Assembly (NCBI RefSeq): GCF_008274825.1 | Contig: NZ_CP030848.1 | Coordinates: 3,657,618 to 3,721,617 of the forward strand | Length of the DNA stretch: 64,000 nucleotides | Direction: 5' to 3' | Source: Sphingobacterium hotanense | GTDB lineage: Bacteria; Bacteroidota; Bacteroidia; Sphingobacteriales; Sphingobacteriaceae | In this document: in pieces, positions 47,154 through 56,604 of the stretch | Layout: each line of letters begins with the position of its first letter | Numbering within the stretch: position 1 is the first letter of the stretch | The notes under the pieces: model-generated | Databases searched by the model: none | Seen by the model: only the letters and a program-made list of their open reading frames with translations | Told to the model about the DNA's origin: nothing | Translations under genes and position numbers: made by a program

Positions 47154-49538
47154 ATGTATCTAAAAACAGCATTCCGAAATATCAGGAAAAACAGAGGTTT
47201 TTCATTGATCAACATCCTTGGATTTAGCTTAGGAATAACATGCTTCTTATTATTAGCAGGATATATCTATCATGAGGCTAACTACGACAGGTTCTTGGGG
47301 AACTCAGAGCGGATAGCCTTGGTGAGTGCGGCATTTAAATCGGGAGAAAGTAACGAATTCCAACAAAGCAGTGTTACTCCTACAGCCGTAGCACCCTTAT
47401 TGATGCGTGAGTTTCCGGAGGTCGAAAAAGCCGTGCGTGTTTATCAGTATAACGATGCAGCATTGGTTAGAAAAGGAAATGACTGGCTGAAGGAAAGCAA
47501 ACTTAAGTTTGTAGACCGTGAATTTCTGGAAGTATTCGACTATCCTGTTATCGCCGGAGATGCCAATACTCCACTTGTTAACCCAAATGCTATTATTCTA
47601 ACTAAAGATCTGGCCGATAAATATTTCCAGAATGCAGATCCCATTGGCAAAACACTGCGAATTGATGATACCGACCGAATTGTGACAGCAGTGATTGACA
47701 ATCCTCCTACCTACTCGGAAGTCCAGTTCTCTGGCCTTTTATCTAACGTTGGGCTAGAACGCTATAAGAAGGAAGATTGGGGAGCCGCAAATGATGTTAC
47801 ATTTATTCTATTAAAAGATCCGAGCCAACTTAGCGCACTTGAAAAGAAATTCAACACCCGCATCGGGGAAATGTTCAAAGAGGCTTTCACCAACGGATTT
47901 TCCATCAAAATGAATATGGAAAGCCTGCCGAGGTTACATTTGCATTCTAAGGCTGCGGGTTCTGGACAGATAGTCTATATCTACGTATTTGCCTGTCTTG
48001 CCCTCGCCCTATTGCTAATCTCCTGCATTAACTTCATGAACCTCTCTCTCGCTCAGGCGCCCGAAAGAGCAAAAGAAATTGGAGTAAAAAAAGTATTAGG
48101 TGCTCGTAAAGACACAATCTTCAAACAGTTCCTTTTTGAAGGTAGTTTGATGGTATTCATCAGTCTAGTGATCGGATTTGTACTGGCCTATTTATTGTTT
48201 CCATTTTTTGCCAAATACCTAGGTTCGGAAATGCAGTTGCAAGTATGGAAAGAACCATTATTCTTTGTCGCAATCATTGTATTCTTCATCACGCTATCGC
48301 TATTAGCTAGCGGATGGCCGGCATGGTTGATAGCACAATACAGACCTATAAAAGCACTGAAGGCTAAACTCTCTACGCGATCTTCAAAATTCAACATTGG
48401 CAATGTTCTGATAACTATCCAATATACCGTCTCCATCTTTTTGGTCATCTGTACATTCTTCGCTTACAAACAGATGCAGTTCCTGCAAAATACGGATACG
48501 GGCTTGAACCGAGAGCGCATTGTTGTATTGGATGGAGACGTATGGAGCCAGCAAGAAAGGGAAACGATGAAGACGATGTTGCTCGGAAAGAATACAATAA
48601 AATCGGTATCTGCGTCCTATGATTCCCCTGTAGACATACAGGGTGGATATACCATTACTGAAGCCGAAGGAAAGGCCAATGATTTCTCATTAAGTATTAC
48701 TGCTATTCCTATTGAAAAGGATTTCTTGTCGGTATTCGAGATACCGGTATTAGCTGGAGAAACCCTAACGGATGCCGATATTCTGAAAGCAAGAGATACA
48801 TCCGACAACCGTTCGGTAGCATTTGTAATCAATAAGCTTGCAGCGCAGAACTTAGGCTGGACTCCAGAACAGGCTATCGGAAAAAGATTAGTCCTCAACG
48901 GTCGAAAAGGAAATATCAAAACAGTGGTCGACAACTTCAACTTTGCATCGCTCCGCGACGAGGTAAAGCCTGTCGTATTATTCCCTGAATACAACTACTT
49001 TGGAAATATATTCGTTAAAATACAGGATCAAGCCGACAGCAGACAAGCGCTCGCAGAAATGGAAACCGTATGGAAATCAATGAAACCGAATAGCACATTT
49101 GAATACCATTTCTTAGACGATGATTATGCTAAATTATATCAGCAGGAGCAGCAAACCACTAAGATCATGCAGCTATTCGCCTTCATTACCATCAGTATTG
49201 CCTGCATCGGATTATTCGCATTATCAGCATATGCAACACAAAAACGCGTTAAAGAGATCGGCATACGCAAGGTATTAGGTGCCTCAATTGGCAAAATTGT
49301 CAGAATGTTGACCAGCGATTTCATCAGCCTAATCTGCATTGCATTTCTAATAGCCGTACCTTTAGGATTTCTGGCAATGAATAAATGGTTAGGAAACTTC
49401 GCTTATCATACCAACATGGACTGGTGGGTATTCGTTTTAGCTGGTCTCATGACGCTGTTTGTGTCATTCCTGACGATAGGATCCCATGCTATTAAAGCCG
49501 CAAAGGCAAACCCGGTAGACAGCTTAAGAGATGAATAA
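47154..49538 (+). CDS. FtsX/MacB-type ABC permease (5)
   Basis: A 794-residue permease: N-terminal helix (SLINILGFSLGITCFLLLAGYI), periplasmic domain, FtsX block (ERAKEIGVKKVLGAR), second periplasmic domain, second FtsX block (KRVKEIGIRKVLGASI), end NPVDSLRDE. The well-formed sigma54 element upstream suggests it is the first gene of a transcript with ATPase 2. Confidence 0.88.
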   Translation: MYLKTAFRNIRKNRGFSLINILGFSLGITCFLLLAGYIYHEANYDRFLGNSERIALVSAAFKSGESNEFQQSSVTPTAVAPLLMREFPEVEKAVRVYQYNDAALVRKGNDWLKESKLKFVDREFLEVFDYPVIAGDANTPLVNPNAIILTKDLADKYFQNADPIGKTLRIDDTDRIVTAVIDNPPTYSEVQFSGLLSNVGLERYKKEDWGAANDVTFILLKDPSQLSALEKKFNTRIGEMFKEAFTNGFSIKMNMESLPRLHLHSKAAGSGQIVYIYVFACLALALLLISCINFMNLSLAQAPERAKEIGVKKVLGARKDTIFKQFLFEGSLMVFISLVIGFVLAYLLFPFFAKYLGSEMQLQVWKEPLFFVAIIVFFITLSLLASGWPAWLIAQYRPIKALKAKLSTRSSKFNIGNVLITIQYTVSIFLVICTFFAYKQMQFLQNTDTGLNRERIVVLDGDVWSQQERETMKTMLLGKNTIKSVSASYDSPVDIQGGYTITEAEGKANDFSLSITAIPIEKDFLSVFEIPVLAGETLTDADILKARDTSDNRSVAFVINKLAAQNLGWTPEQAIGKRLVLNGRKGNIKTVVDNFNFASLRDEVKPVVLFPEYNYFGNIFVKIQDQADSRQALAEMETVWKSMKPNSTFEYHFLDDDYAKLYQQEQQTTKIMQLFAFITISIACIGLFALSAYATQKRVKEIGIRKVLGASIGKIVRMLTSDFISLICIAFLIAVPLGFLAMNKWLGNFAYHTNMDWWVFVLAGLMTLFVSFLTIGSHAIKAAKANPVDSLRDE

Positions 49539-49540
49539 CT

Positions 49541-49565
49541 TAGATTTTAGATCTAAGACATAGCA
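49541..49565 (+). repeat. Family A array after permease 5
   Basis: TTAGATTTTAGATCTAAGACATAG starts right at the stop; it is nearly the same as the array after permease 4. Confidence 0.7.
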
Positions 49566-49587
49566 AAGTGGGAGAGCAAGTATCAAT

Positions 49588-49624
49588 TGTTCAAAATTGG
49601 ATTGAGACTGTTCGAAACAGGACA
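49588..49624. promoter_or_regulatory. Orphan copy of the activator site pair before ATPase 2
   Basis: TGTTCAAAATTGGATT (49588-49603) and TGTTCGAAACAGGACA (49609-49624), centres 21 bp apart. The surrounding 49566-49655 resembles 46966-47055 before permease 5, but the sigma54-like element is missing; a B array lies where it should be. Confidence 0.6.
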
Positions 49625-49657
49625 AATAAAGAGAACAAAATAAAAAAATAACAAACA

Positions 49658-49695
49658 TAGGTCTGACTACTAAGTACTAAATACTAACTACTACA
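49658..49695 (+). repeat. Family B array before ATPase 2
   Basis: TAGGTCTGACTACTAAGTACT-type heptads end 2-3 bp before the start codon region. They occupy the position expected for the lost promoter. Confidence 0.75.
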
Positions 49696-49697
49696 AA

Positions 49698-50363
49698 ATG
49701 ATTCGTCTAGAAAACATATTCAAATGGTATAACCTAGGAAGTACAAAATCTTTTGTACTCAAAGACATCAATTTAGAGATCGAAGAGGGCGATTTTATCT
49801 CCATTATGGGACCTTCAGGATCTGGAAAATCGACACTATTAAATGTCATCGGCATGCTCGACGAGCCTAATGAAGGAAAGTACTTCTTTATGGACGAAGA
49901 TGTTTTGGCAATGAAAGCCAAGAAGCGTAATCAGCTATTTCAATCACATATTGGCTATGTCTTTCAATCGTACCATCTAATCGATGAATTAACAGTTTAT
50001 GAGAATATTGAAACCCCACTTATATATAAAAACATGTCCTCTTCGGAACGTAAAGCCATCGTCAGCGACATGCTGGATCGCTTCAACATCGTTGGCAAGA
50101 AAGACCTGTTTCCAGCACAGCTATCCGGTGGTCAGCAACAGATTGTAGGTATTGCACGTGCATTAGCTGGCTCACCCAAATTGCTCCTAGCAGATGAGCC
50201 TACGGGAAATCTAAACTCCAAACAAGGCGAAGAAATTATGGAATTGTTCAAGCAGTTGAATAATGATGGCGTGACGATTATCCAAGTTACACACTCAGAG
50301 AAAAACGCCGAATATGGTAAAAGGATAATCGACTTACTCGACGGTCAGATCGTAAAGCGTTAA
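49698..50363 (+). CDS. MacB/LolD-type ABC transporter ATPase (2)
   Basis: A 221-residue ATP-binding subunit with Walker A GPSGSGKST (38-46) and VFQSYHL Q-loop. The signature reads LSGGQQQIVGIARA, with Ile where the usual Arg follows QQQ, and Walker B is LLLADEPTGNLNS, with Asn in place of Asp in the D-loop region. It is related to ATPase 1 but diverged in these coupling motifs. It is probably transcribed with permease 5. Confidence 0.9.
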   Translation: MIRLENIFKWYNLGSTKSFVLKDINLEIEEGDFISIMGPSGSGKSTLLNVIGMLDEPNEGKYFFMDEDVLAMKAKKRNQLFQSHIGYVFQSYHLIDELTVYENIETPLIYKNMSSSERKAIVSDMLDRFNIVGKKDLFPAQLSGGQQQIVGIARALAGSPKLLLADEPTGNLNSKQGEEIMELFKQLNNDGVTIIQVTHSEKNAEYGKRIIDLLDGQIVKR

Positions 50364-50404
50364 GCCATTCTTGTATATATGTCTTTATTTCCTTAAATTT
50401 AATT

Positions 50405-51250
50405 GTGAATGAGAAGGAAATAAAGGCACTTATATCCTTATTGGATGACCCGGATAAAGGAATCTTTCAGGAAATTGAACATAAACTCATTACCTGTGGA
50501 CCGGAAGTAATTCCTTTATTGGAAAGCTCATGGGAATCCTCATTCGACCCACTCTCGCAAAGCCGAATCGAAAATATCATCCATAAAATACAATTCGATC
50601 AGGTTAAGAACGATTTACAACTCTGGAAATTAAACAATCAGGAAGATCTTCTTGAAGGTCTATTGATTATCAACCGCTACCAATATCCCAATCTCAACGA
50701 AGATCAGGTGTACTACCAGCTGGCAGAATTACGACGCAATGCCTGGTACCACTTGATGTACGACATGAGCCCATTGGAACAGGTCAAACTCCTAAATAAT
50801 ATCATCTTCCGCGAATTCGGACTGTCAGGAAATACCTCTAGTTACCATGACCCTCAGAATTCTTTTATCCACAAGGTGCTCGAAACTAAAAAAGGCAATC
50901 CAATTAGCCTTGCTTGTATCTATGCCCTTGTTGCTCAGAAATTAGATATACCAATTTATGGAGTAAACTTACCGAAGCATTTTGTCCTCGCCTTTATGGA
51001 TAGCCAAGACAATGATAAGGTAGCTTTTTACATCAATGTATTCAATCGCGGGCAAATCATGCGCGAAGAAGATATATTTGCCTTCCTAAGACAGCTAAAT
51101 CTTCCCCTTTCTGAAGAATACACCCTACCCTGCGACAACTTAGCCATCGTCAAGCGTGTGCTACGGAACCTCGTCGCTGCATACGAACATATCGATAACG
51201 CTGAAAAACGCATGGACATCGAGCTATTGCTGGGTTTACTTGAAGATTAG
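50405..51250 (+). CDS. SirB1-type transglutaminase-like protein
   Basis: A 281-residue cytosolic protein with a GTG start (no ATG is near). The N-terminal part is helical; the middle carries the SirB1/transglutaminase-like core motif KGNPISLACIYALVAQKLDIPIYGVNLPKHFVLAF, where Cys and His could form the active pair. No protease or transferase activity is established for this family. It lies 41 bp downstream of ATPase 2 and may be co-transcribed, but is likely unrelated in function. Confidence 0.78.
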   Translation: MNEKEIKALISLLDDPDKGIFQEIEHKLITCGPEVIPLLESSWESSFDPLSQSRIENIIHKIQFDQVKNDLQLWKLNNQEDLLEGLLIINRYQYPNLNEDQVYYQLAELRRNAWYHLMYDMSPLEQVKLLNNIIFREFGLSGNTSSYHDPQNSFIHKVLETKKGNPISLACIYALVAQKLDIPIYGVNLPKHFVLAFMDSQDNDKVAFYINVFNRGQIMREEDIFAFLRQLNLPLSEEYTLPCDNLAIVKRVLRNLVAAYEHIDNAEKRMDIELLLGLLED

Positions 51251-51606
51251 ATACTAGACTTTAGATATAAGATTTTAGATATTAGAGCATTGTCTTGAAC
51301 CAGGAAAGGAAGGATTTTAGGATGAGTAGGATCATGGTCATCGCTTAATCTTTTCTTTCCAGGTTCAGAACAGAAATTAGATATCAGACTTAAGATATTA
51401 GACTTCAGATCCGATCCTGACTATCCTTAAATTCTTCCTTTAATCGTTCAAAGACAATATGTCTATGCCCTTTAAGCTTCCTTCCTCTACTGATTCAAAC
51501 AAACTTTCCTCCCTTTCCTACCGTTTCAAACAAGAAAAATCCACATAAAAAAAGGGCACCTTATCGGCGCCCTACTCTAATATCTAAAATCTAATGTCTA
51601 ACATCT
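51251..51606. repeat. Repeat island between the convergent SirB1 and M28 genes
   Basis: Family A array after the stop (51251-51284), a C palindrome with decayed right arm (51293-51368), a further A segment (51371-51410), decayed C reverse fragments (51411-51500), a D terminator (51547-51572) and an A array for the M28 gene (51573-51606). No gene is seen. Confidence 0.75.
51547..51572 (-). terminator. Family D terminator of the M28 peptidase gene
   Basis: On the minus strand GGGCGCC, GATAA, GGTGCCC (7 bp with one G-T pair), then seven T. Confidence 0.85.
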
Positions 51607-51609
51607 CAT

Positions 51610-53199
51610 TTATAAAGCCTCTGGCTTTTTATCAACTACTAGTCTGTTATCACGGTTTGCGATTTCCCATGCTGTGTGGAATACTAGTTTCTCACGTTTG
51701 GTCATCATATTGAAATCGATACGATCAACTGTATCGTTTGGTGTATGATAATCTGGGTGCAAGCCCGAGAAGAAGAAGATTACAGGAATACCGTGCTTTG
51801 CTAAGTTATATTGATCTGAGCGGTAGTAAATACGCATTGGATCCTTAGGATCATCATACATGTAATCCAATTCCATTTGCGTATAAGTCTTATTAGCTTC
51901 CTCGTTGATCGCTTTCAGCTCGCTGCTCAACATATCCGAACCAATGGCATGGATATAATTGTGATTTCCTGCTAGGTGCTTGTCATCGATACGACCGATC
52001 ATATCCATATTCAAACAAGTAACGGTATTTGCTAATGGGAATATAGGGTGCTCTGAATAGTAGCTAGAACCTAACAAGCCTTTTTCTTCAGCCGCAAAGC
52101 CCATGAAAAGAATCGTTCTTCTAGGTCCATGTCCATCTTTTTTAGCCGCAGCGAAAGCTTTCGCTAACTCTAATACACCTACAGTACCTGAACCGTTATC
52201 ATCAGCACCAGGGAAGAACGTTCCGTCAGGTAGAATACCATCGTGATCGTAGTGGCCAGAGATAATTACAATCTCATCCTTCTTATCTGTTCCCTCAATT
52301 ACGCCCAATACGTTTGGATCATTGAACTCTTCTGCCTTTACGCCCATCTTCGCTTTAACATCAGCTTTGACAACGAAAGAGTTCGGTTTCTTAGAAGTGT
52401 TGATCTTTGCAAGCGCCTTCTCAACCGTAGTTTTCTTTGTTGCTAAGACCTGGTTCGCTGTCTCTAATGTGATATTCACTACTGGAGCTGCTGTGCTGCC
52501 TGTAGATTGACTCTTCTTTTCCTCAGAGCGCAACATGAAGCGACCACCTGTTAAGCGACCTCCAAAGCGAGCAATCATATCAGAAGTCTGTTTGCCGGTA
52601 GCAATAATAAGCTTCGGCTGCAACTTCATCAATTCTTGTGCTTTCTTAAAGCGGCTTGTAGCCCAGTCCGATTGGTTTTTAGTACCAGTTATGAGCGAGT
52701 TTCCATTATTATCCGTTGGCTCTCCATCGCTTATGAACATCACTATCTTTCCAGCAATGTCAAGACCTTTTAAATCATTGTACTTCTCCGATTGAATACC
52801 ATAGCCTACAAATACAATCTCATTAGCATCAAAGCTCGCTAGATCATTCGACCCTTGAACGAAGAAATCTTTTCCATTGGTGAATTCGTGCGTATTGATC
52901 TTGAATTGCTCAACAGCATACGAAGACTTTTCTAAAGCGACAGGTTGAAAATATGAACCATTCACTGCAGGCTTTAAACCAAGTTCTTTGAAGGTGTTAG
53001 CAATATATTCTGCTGCTTTCTGACCACCCTCTTGTCCGGTGCCACGTCCTGCATATTCTTTAGACGTCAGCGTCGTCAAATGGGCTTTTGCCGATTCTAC
53101 AGTTAATAGCTCAGCATATTTACTTTGTGTAGGATTCTGTGCCATCGAGCAACTGAACATTGCTGGTAGCAAGAATGACAGTACTAAATATTTCCTCAT
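51610..53199 (-). CDS. Secreted M28-family metallopeptidase
   Basis: A 529-residue exported zinc peptidase. A signal peptide or lipoprotein leader (MRKYLVLSFLLPAMFSCSMAQ) is followed by an inserted PA-type domain (about 125-270). The catalytic core has zinc ligands in SGHYDHDG, PGADDNGSG and FAAEEKGLLGSSYY, then NMDMIGR and YHTPNDTVDRI. Relatives are aminopeptidases or glutamate carboxypeptidases; the substrate is unknown. It lies 22 bp downstream of rpiB. Confidence 0.9.
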   Translation of the reverse strand: MRKYLVLSFLLPAMFSCSMAQNPTQSKYAELLTVESAKAHLTTLTSKEYAGRGTGQEGGQKAAEYIANTFKELGLKPAVNGSYFQPVALEKSSYAVEQFKINTHEFTNGKDFFVQGSNDLASFDANEIVFVGYGIQSEKYNDLKGLDIAGKIVMFISDGEPTDNNGNSLITGTKNQSDWATSRFKKAQELMKLQPKLIIATGKQTSDMIARFGGRLTGGRFMLRSEEKKSQSTGSTAAPVVNITLETANQVLATKKTTVEKALAKINTSKKPNSFVVKADVKAKMGVKAEEFNDPNVLGVIEGTDKKDEIVIISGHYDHDGILPDGTFFPGADDNGSGTVGVLELAKAFAAAKKDGHGPRRTILFMGFAAEEKGLLGSSYYSEHPIFPLANTVTCLNMDMIGRIDDKHLAGNHNYIHAIGSDMLSSELKAINEEANKTYTQMELDYMYDDPKDPMRIYYRSDQYNLAKHGIPVIFFFSGLHPDYHTPNDTVDRIDFNMMTKREKLVFHTAWEIANRDNRLVVDKKPEAL

Positions 53200-53221
53200 A
53201 ATCTATGATTTAAATAATGGA

Positions 53222-53659
53222 TTAGGAACAAGCGATTTTGTTCACTCGGTTCTCATGACGACCGCCTTCAAAGTCGGTAGTTAAAAACGTTTTTACGATG
53301 CGCTTCGCAAGATCTAAATCAATGAAACGTGCTGGAACACAAACAACGTTTGCATTGTTATGCTGACGTGCTAATGCAGAGATTTCCTCCAACCAACAGA
53401 TTGCTGCACGAATTCCTTGGTGTTTGTTTGCTGTGATAGCAACGCCATTCGCCGAACCGCAAATCAGGATACCCATATCATTCGACTGATCTTCAACGCT
53501 GCTCGCCACAGGGTGAGCAAAATCAGGGTAATCAACTGAATCTGTAGAATAGGTACCGAAGTCTTGAACGGTATAACCTAATTCCTGTAAAAATTCAATG
53601 ATCGCTGCTTTATATTCAAAACCAGCATGATCTCCACCAATTGCAATTTTTTTTGACAT
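53222..53659 (-). CDS. rpiB: Ribose-5-phosphate isomerase B
   Basis: A 145-residue isomerase that interconverts ribose-5-phosphate and ribulose-5-phosphate in the pentose phosphate pathway. Segments GGDHAGFEYK, GICGSANGV-type (ILICGSANGVAITANKHQGIRA) and HNNANVVCVPAR carry the conserved Asp, Cys, His and Arg residues. It lies 9 bp from tatC. Confidence 0.94.
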   Translation of the reverse strand: MSKKIAIGGDHAGFEYKAAIIEFLQELGYTVQDFGTYSTDSVDYPDFAHPVASSVEDQSNDMGILICGSANGVAITANKHQGIRAAICWLEEISALARQHNNANVVCVPARFIDLDLAKRIVKTFLTTDFEGGRHENRVNKIACS

Positions 53660-53668
53660 GATATGTTA

Positions 53669-54538
53669 TTAACTGTTATAGAATTCTTTTTCCGCTTGTT
53701 CTCTCGCTCGTTTTACATTCGCCGAAACCATAATACTCAATTCATATAAAATGAACATAGGCGCAGAAACCGTCAATAGGGTAATGACATCTGCCGTTGG
53801 AGTAATGATTGCAGCAATAACTAAGATAATCACAATAGCGTAACGACGACTAGCACGCATGAACTCTGGAGTCATGATACCAATCTTCGATAAAATAAAT
53901 ATTAAGATGGGAAGAAGGAAGATAATCCCACAGCCCAAAGTTAAAGTCGCGATAGTAGATAGATAGGAGTCAATCGTAATTTGATTCGTGATTTCCTCAC
54001 TTAAGGATACGTTTGCTAAGAAGTTTACCGATAAAGGAACTACGATATAGTATCCAAATAAAGCTCCGATAATAAAAAGTATCGTCGCATAGAATACGAA
54101 ACCACGCGCCGATTTACGCTCAATATCCGTCAATGCGGGTTTGATAAAAAGCCAAACCTCAAACAATAAATAAGGGAAGCCCAAGGCTACCGCCATTAGT
54201 AAACAGGAGTTGATCTGAAGCATAAACTGCCCGGCTAACTCGGTGTTAATGATATTGAAGGGAATTTTTTCCACGCAGAAACCGGCTAAGTTAAGCGCAT
54301 CCCCTACTTTACACATCATACGATACGTCCAGAAATTCAGATTCTTTGGCCCCATGATGATTTCGTTGAAGACAAAATCATAAAAGGTGAAAGATAAAAT
54401 AGCAAAAATAGTAACCGCGATTACCGCACGGATAATATGCCAACGAAGTACCTCAAGATGATCAAAGAAAGACATCTCCGATTCAATATTCTTGCCTTTG
54501 TTCTTTATAGCTTCGATTAATTTTAGATTCTTGGACAT
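53669..54538 (-). CDS. tatC: Sec-independent translocase TatC
   Basis: A 289-residue six-span membrane protein that recognises twin-arginine signal peptides. It has the conserved N-terminal FFDHLEVLRWHIIRAV and the first periplasmic-loop pattern, and FEVWLFIKPALTDIERKSARGF. No tatA is in the window. Confidence 0.94.
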   Translation of the reverse strand: MSKNLKLIEAIKNKGKNIESEMSFFDHLEVLRWHIIRAVIAVTIFAILSFTFYDFVFNEIIMGPKNLNFWTYRMMCKVGDALNLAGFCVEKIPFNIINTELAGQFMLQINSCLLMAVALGFPYLLFEVWLFIKPALTDIERKSARGFVFYATILFIIGALFGYYIVVPLSVNFLANVSLSEEITNQITIDSYLSTIATLTLGCGIIFLLPILIFILSKIGIMTPEFMRASRRYAIVIILVIAAIITPTADVITLLTVSAPMFILYELSIMVSANVKRAREQAEKEFYNS

Positions 54539-54574
54539 GTAAGTTTATGTACGTGTAAATTGTTCGTAAGAAAA

Positions 54575-54605
54575 CAAAAAATACCATTCTTCGCAAGAAG
54601 AATGG
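54575..54605 (-). terminator. Terminator of the accBC operon
   Basis: CCATTCTTC pairs with GAAGAATGG around GCAA (54584-54605), and a TATTTTTTG tail follows on the minus strand. Confidence 0.85.
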
Positions 54606-54630
54606 CATTTTTGCTTATGTAAAATAAATT

Positions 54631-55992
54631 TTATACAACTTCCTCATCAGGATACTGCGTCAGGTCGAAAGTCTCCATAAATTTAGTGGTAAAATTACCA
54701 GCTCTAAAGTTAGGATCACGCATTAGACGTAGGTGAAGTGGAATTGTTGTTTTCACACCCTCGATTACAAATTCGCTCAATGCGCGTTCCATTGTGTTAA
54801 GCGCCTCTTCGCGAGTCTGTGCCACACAAATTAATTTCGCAATCATCGAATCGTAGTTCGGTGGAATGGTATATCCAGAATATACGTGCGTATCTACACG
54901 AACGCCATGACCTCCTGGAGAGTGGAAGTTCGTAATCTTCCCTGGCGACGGACGGAAATTATTAAAAGGATCTTCCGCATTGATACGACACTCGATAGCA
55001 TGCATGGTTGGCTCATAGCTCTTTCCTGAAATAGGAATACCTGCTGCTACCTTAATTTGTTCTTTAATTAGATCGAAGTTGATTACTTCTTCAGTTACCG
55101 GGTGCTCTACTTGAATACGCGTATTCATTTCCATAAAGTAGAAATTACGGTGCTTGTCTACCAAAAACTCGATAGTACCCGCTCCCTCATACTTCACTGC
55201 CATTGCACCTTTGATAGCTGCTTCGCCCATTTTAGCACGCAACTCTGGCGTAATAAATGGAGATGGAGCTTCCTCTACCAATTTTTGGTGACGACGTTGG
55301 ATAGAACAGTCACGCTCCGAAAGGTGACATACTGTTCCATATTGATCTCCGATCACCTGGATCTCGATATGACGTGGGTCTTCCACATATTTCTCCAAAT
55401 AGATACCGTCGTTTCCGAATGCGGCACCAGCTTCTTGACGAGCTGAATCCCATGCTGGTTCAAACTCTTCATCTTTCCATACGATGCGCATACCACGACC
55501 ACCACCACCGGCAGTAGCTTTCAAAATGATAGGATAGCCCATGTCGTTGGCAAGCTTAAGTCCCGTTTTCACATCAGGCACCAAACCATCCGAACCCGGA
55601 ACCGTTGGAACACCTGCTTGCTTCATCGTTTCTTTTGCCGAAGCCTTATCACCCATTTTTTCGATCTGCTCCGCAGTAGCACCAATAAATTTGATACCGT
55701 ATTCCGCACAGATAGCAGAGAACTTCGCGTTTTCCGAAAGGAAACCGTAGCCTGGGTGAATAGCATCTGCATTTGTTAATTCTGCAGCTGCAATGATATT
55801 AGGAATATTTAAATAGGAATCTTTACTTGCTGGCGGACCGATACAAACTGCTTCATCTGCAAAACGTACATGCAGACTATCGCGGTCTGCGGTAGAATAT
55901 ACCGCAACACTTTGAATACCCATCTCTTTACACGTTCGGATAATTCTTAATGCGATCTCGCCCCTATTGGCAATTAATATTTTTTTAAACAT
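54631..55992 (-). CDS. accC: Biotin carboxylase subunit of acetyl-CoA carboxylase
   Basis: A 453-residue ATP-grasp enzyme that carboxylates the biotin on AccB. It shows [17 protein letters not shown], the glycine-rich loop [12 protein letters not shown] and [15 protein letters not shown]. The length is close to E. coli AccC (449). It is last in the operon yceD-rpmF-plsX-fabH-accB-accC. Confidence 0.97.
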   Translation of the reverse strand: MFKKILIANRGEIALRIIRTCKEMGIQSVAVYSTADRDSLHVRFADEAVCIGPPASKDSYLNIPNIIAAAELTNADAIHPGYGFLSENAKFSAICAEYGIKFIGATAEQIEKMGDKASAKETMKQAGVPTVPGSDGLVPDVKTGLKLANDMGYPIILKATAGGGGRGMRIVWKDEEFEPAWDSARQEAGAAFGNDGIYLEKYVEDPRHIEIQVIGDQYGTVCHLSERDCSIQRRHQKLVEEAPSPFITPELRAKMGEAAIKGAMAVKYEGAGTIEFLVDKHRNFYFMEMNTRIQVEHPVTEEVINFDLIKEQIKVAAGIPISGKSYEPTMHAIECRINAEDPFNNFRPSPGKITNFHSPGGHGVRVDTHVYSGYTIPPNYDSMIAKLICVAQTREEALNTMERALSEFVIEGVKTTIPLHLRLMRDPNFRAGNFTTKFMETFDLTQYPDEEVV

Positions 55993-56051
55993 AGTTCTGA
56001 ATGATGTAATACTTTAATCCTGAGCAATAATGTCTGCGAGCAGACGACAGA

Positions 56052-56537
56052 TTAGCTAGGATCTACCAAGAATAATGGTTGATCGTATTCCACAGGTTGT
56101 GCATCATTAACTAAGATTTTCACGATTTTACCAGAAACCTCCGACTCAATCTCATTGAAAAGTTTCATCGCTTCTACAATACACAATACTTTACCAGGAG
56201 CGATTTCATCACCAACATTCACAAATGACCCTTTATCCGGACCTGGAGAACGGTAGAAAGTACCGATGATAGGAGACTTAACCGTGATATACTTCGATTC
56301 ATCATCAGCTACTGGTGCTGCTGCAACTGGCGCTGCCGCTGCCGGAGCCGCTGCAGGTGCTGCCGCTACTGGAGCCGCAACTGGCGCTACTGCAGGAACT
56401 GAAGCTGTAACGTAAGTTGGTTCTTGATTTGTTTTAATAGTGATCTTGAAATCTTTCTCTTCGATAGAAACTTCATTAACACCCGATTTCGAAACAAATT
56501 TGATTAAATCTTGAATTTGTTTAATATCCATACTCAT
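56052..56537 (-). CDS. accB: Biotin carboxyl carrier protein
   Basis: A 161-residue carrier. An N-terminal helical part and a long Ala/Pro/Val linker (about 47-77) are followed by the lipoyl-like domain with the biotinylated Lys125 in [10 protein letters not shown]. Phe replaces the more common Met after EAMKL. Confidence 0.95.
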   Translation of the reverse strand: MSMDIKQIQDLIKFVSKSGVNEVSIEEKDFKITIKTNQEPTYVTASVPAVAPVAAPVAAAPAAAPAAAAPVAAAPVADDESKYITVKSPIIGTFYRSPGPDKGSFVNVGDEIAPGKVLCIVEAMKLFNEIESEVSGKIVKILVNDAQPVEYDQPLFLVDPS

Positions 56538-56604
56538 ATGCTAGTAGGTTAGTTTATTTAATGTGAAAAAATTGTTAACTGTAAAGGTAATAAAATCCCG
56601 GAGA

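Noticed and set aside
54541-54575. A TGTTCG near 54561 as another activator site
   Set aside because: It has no inverted partner, no second site at 21 bp and no sigma54-like element; a single hexamer is expected by chance.
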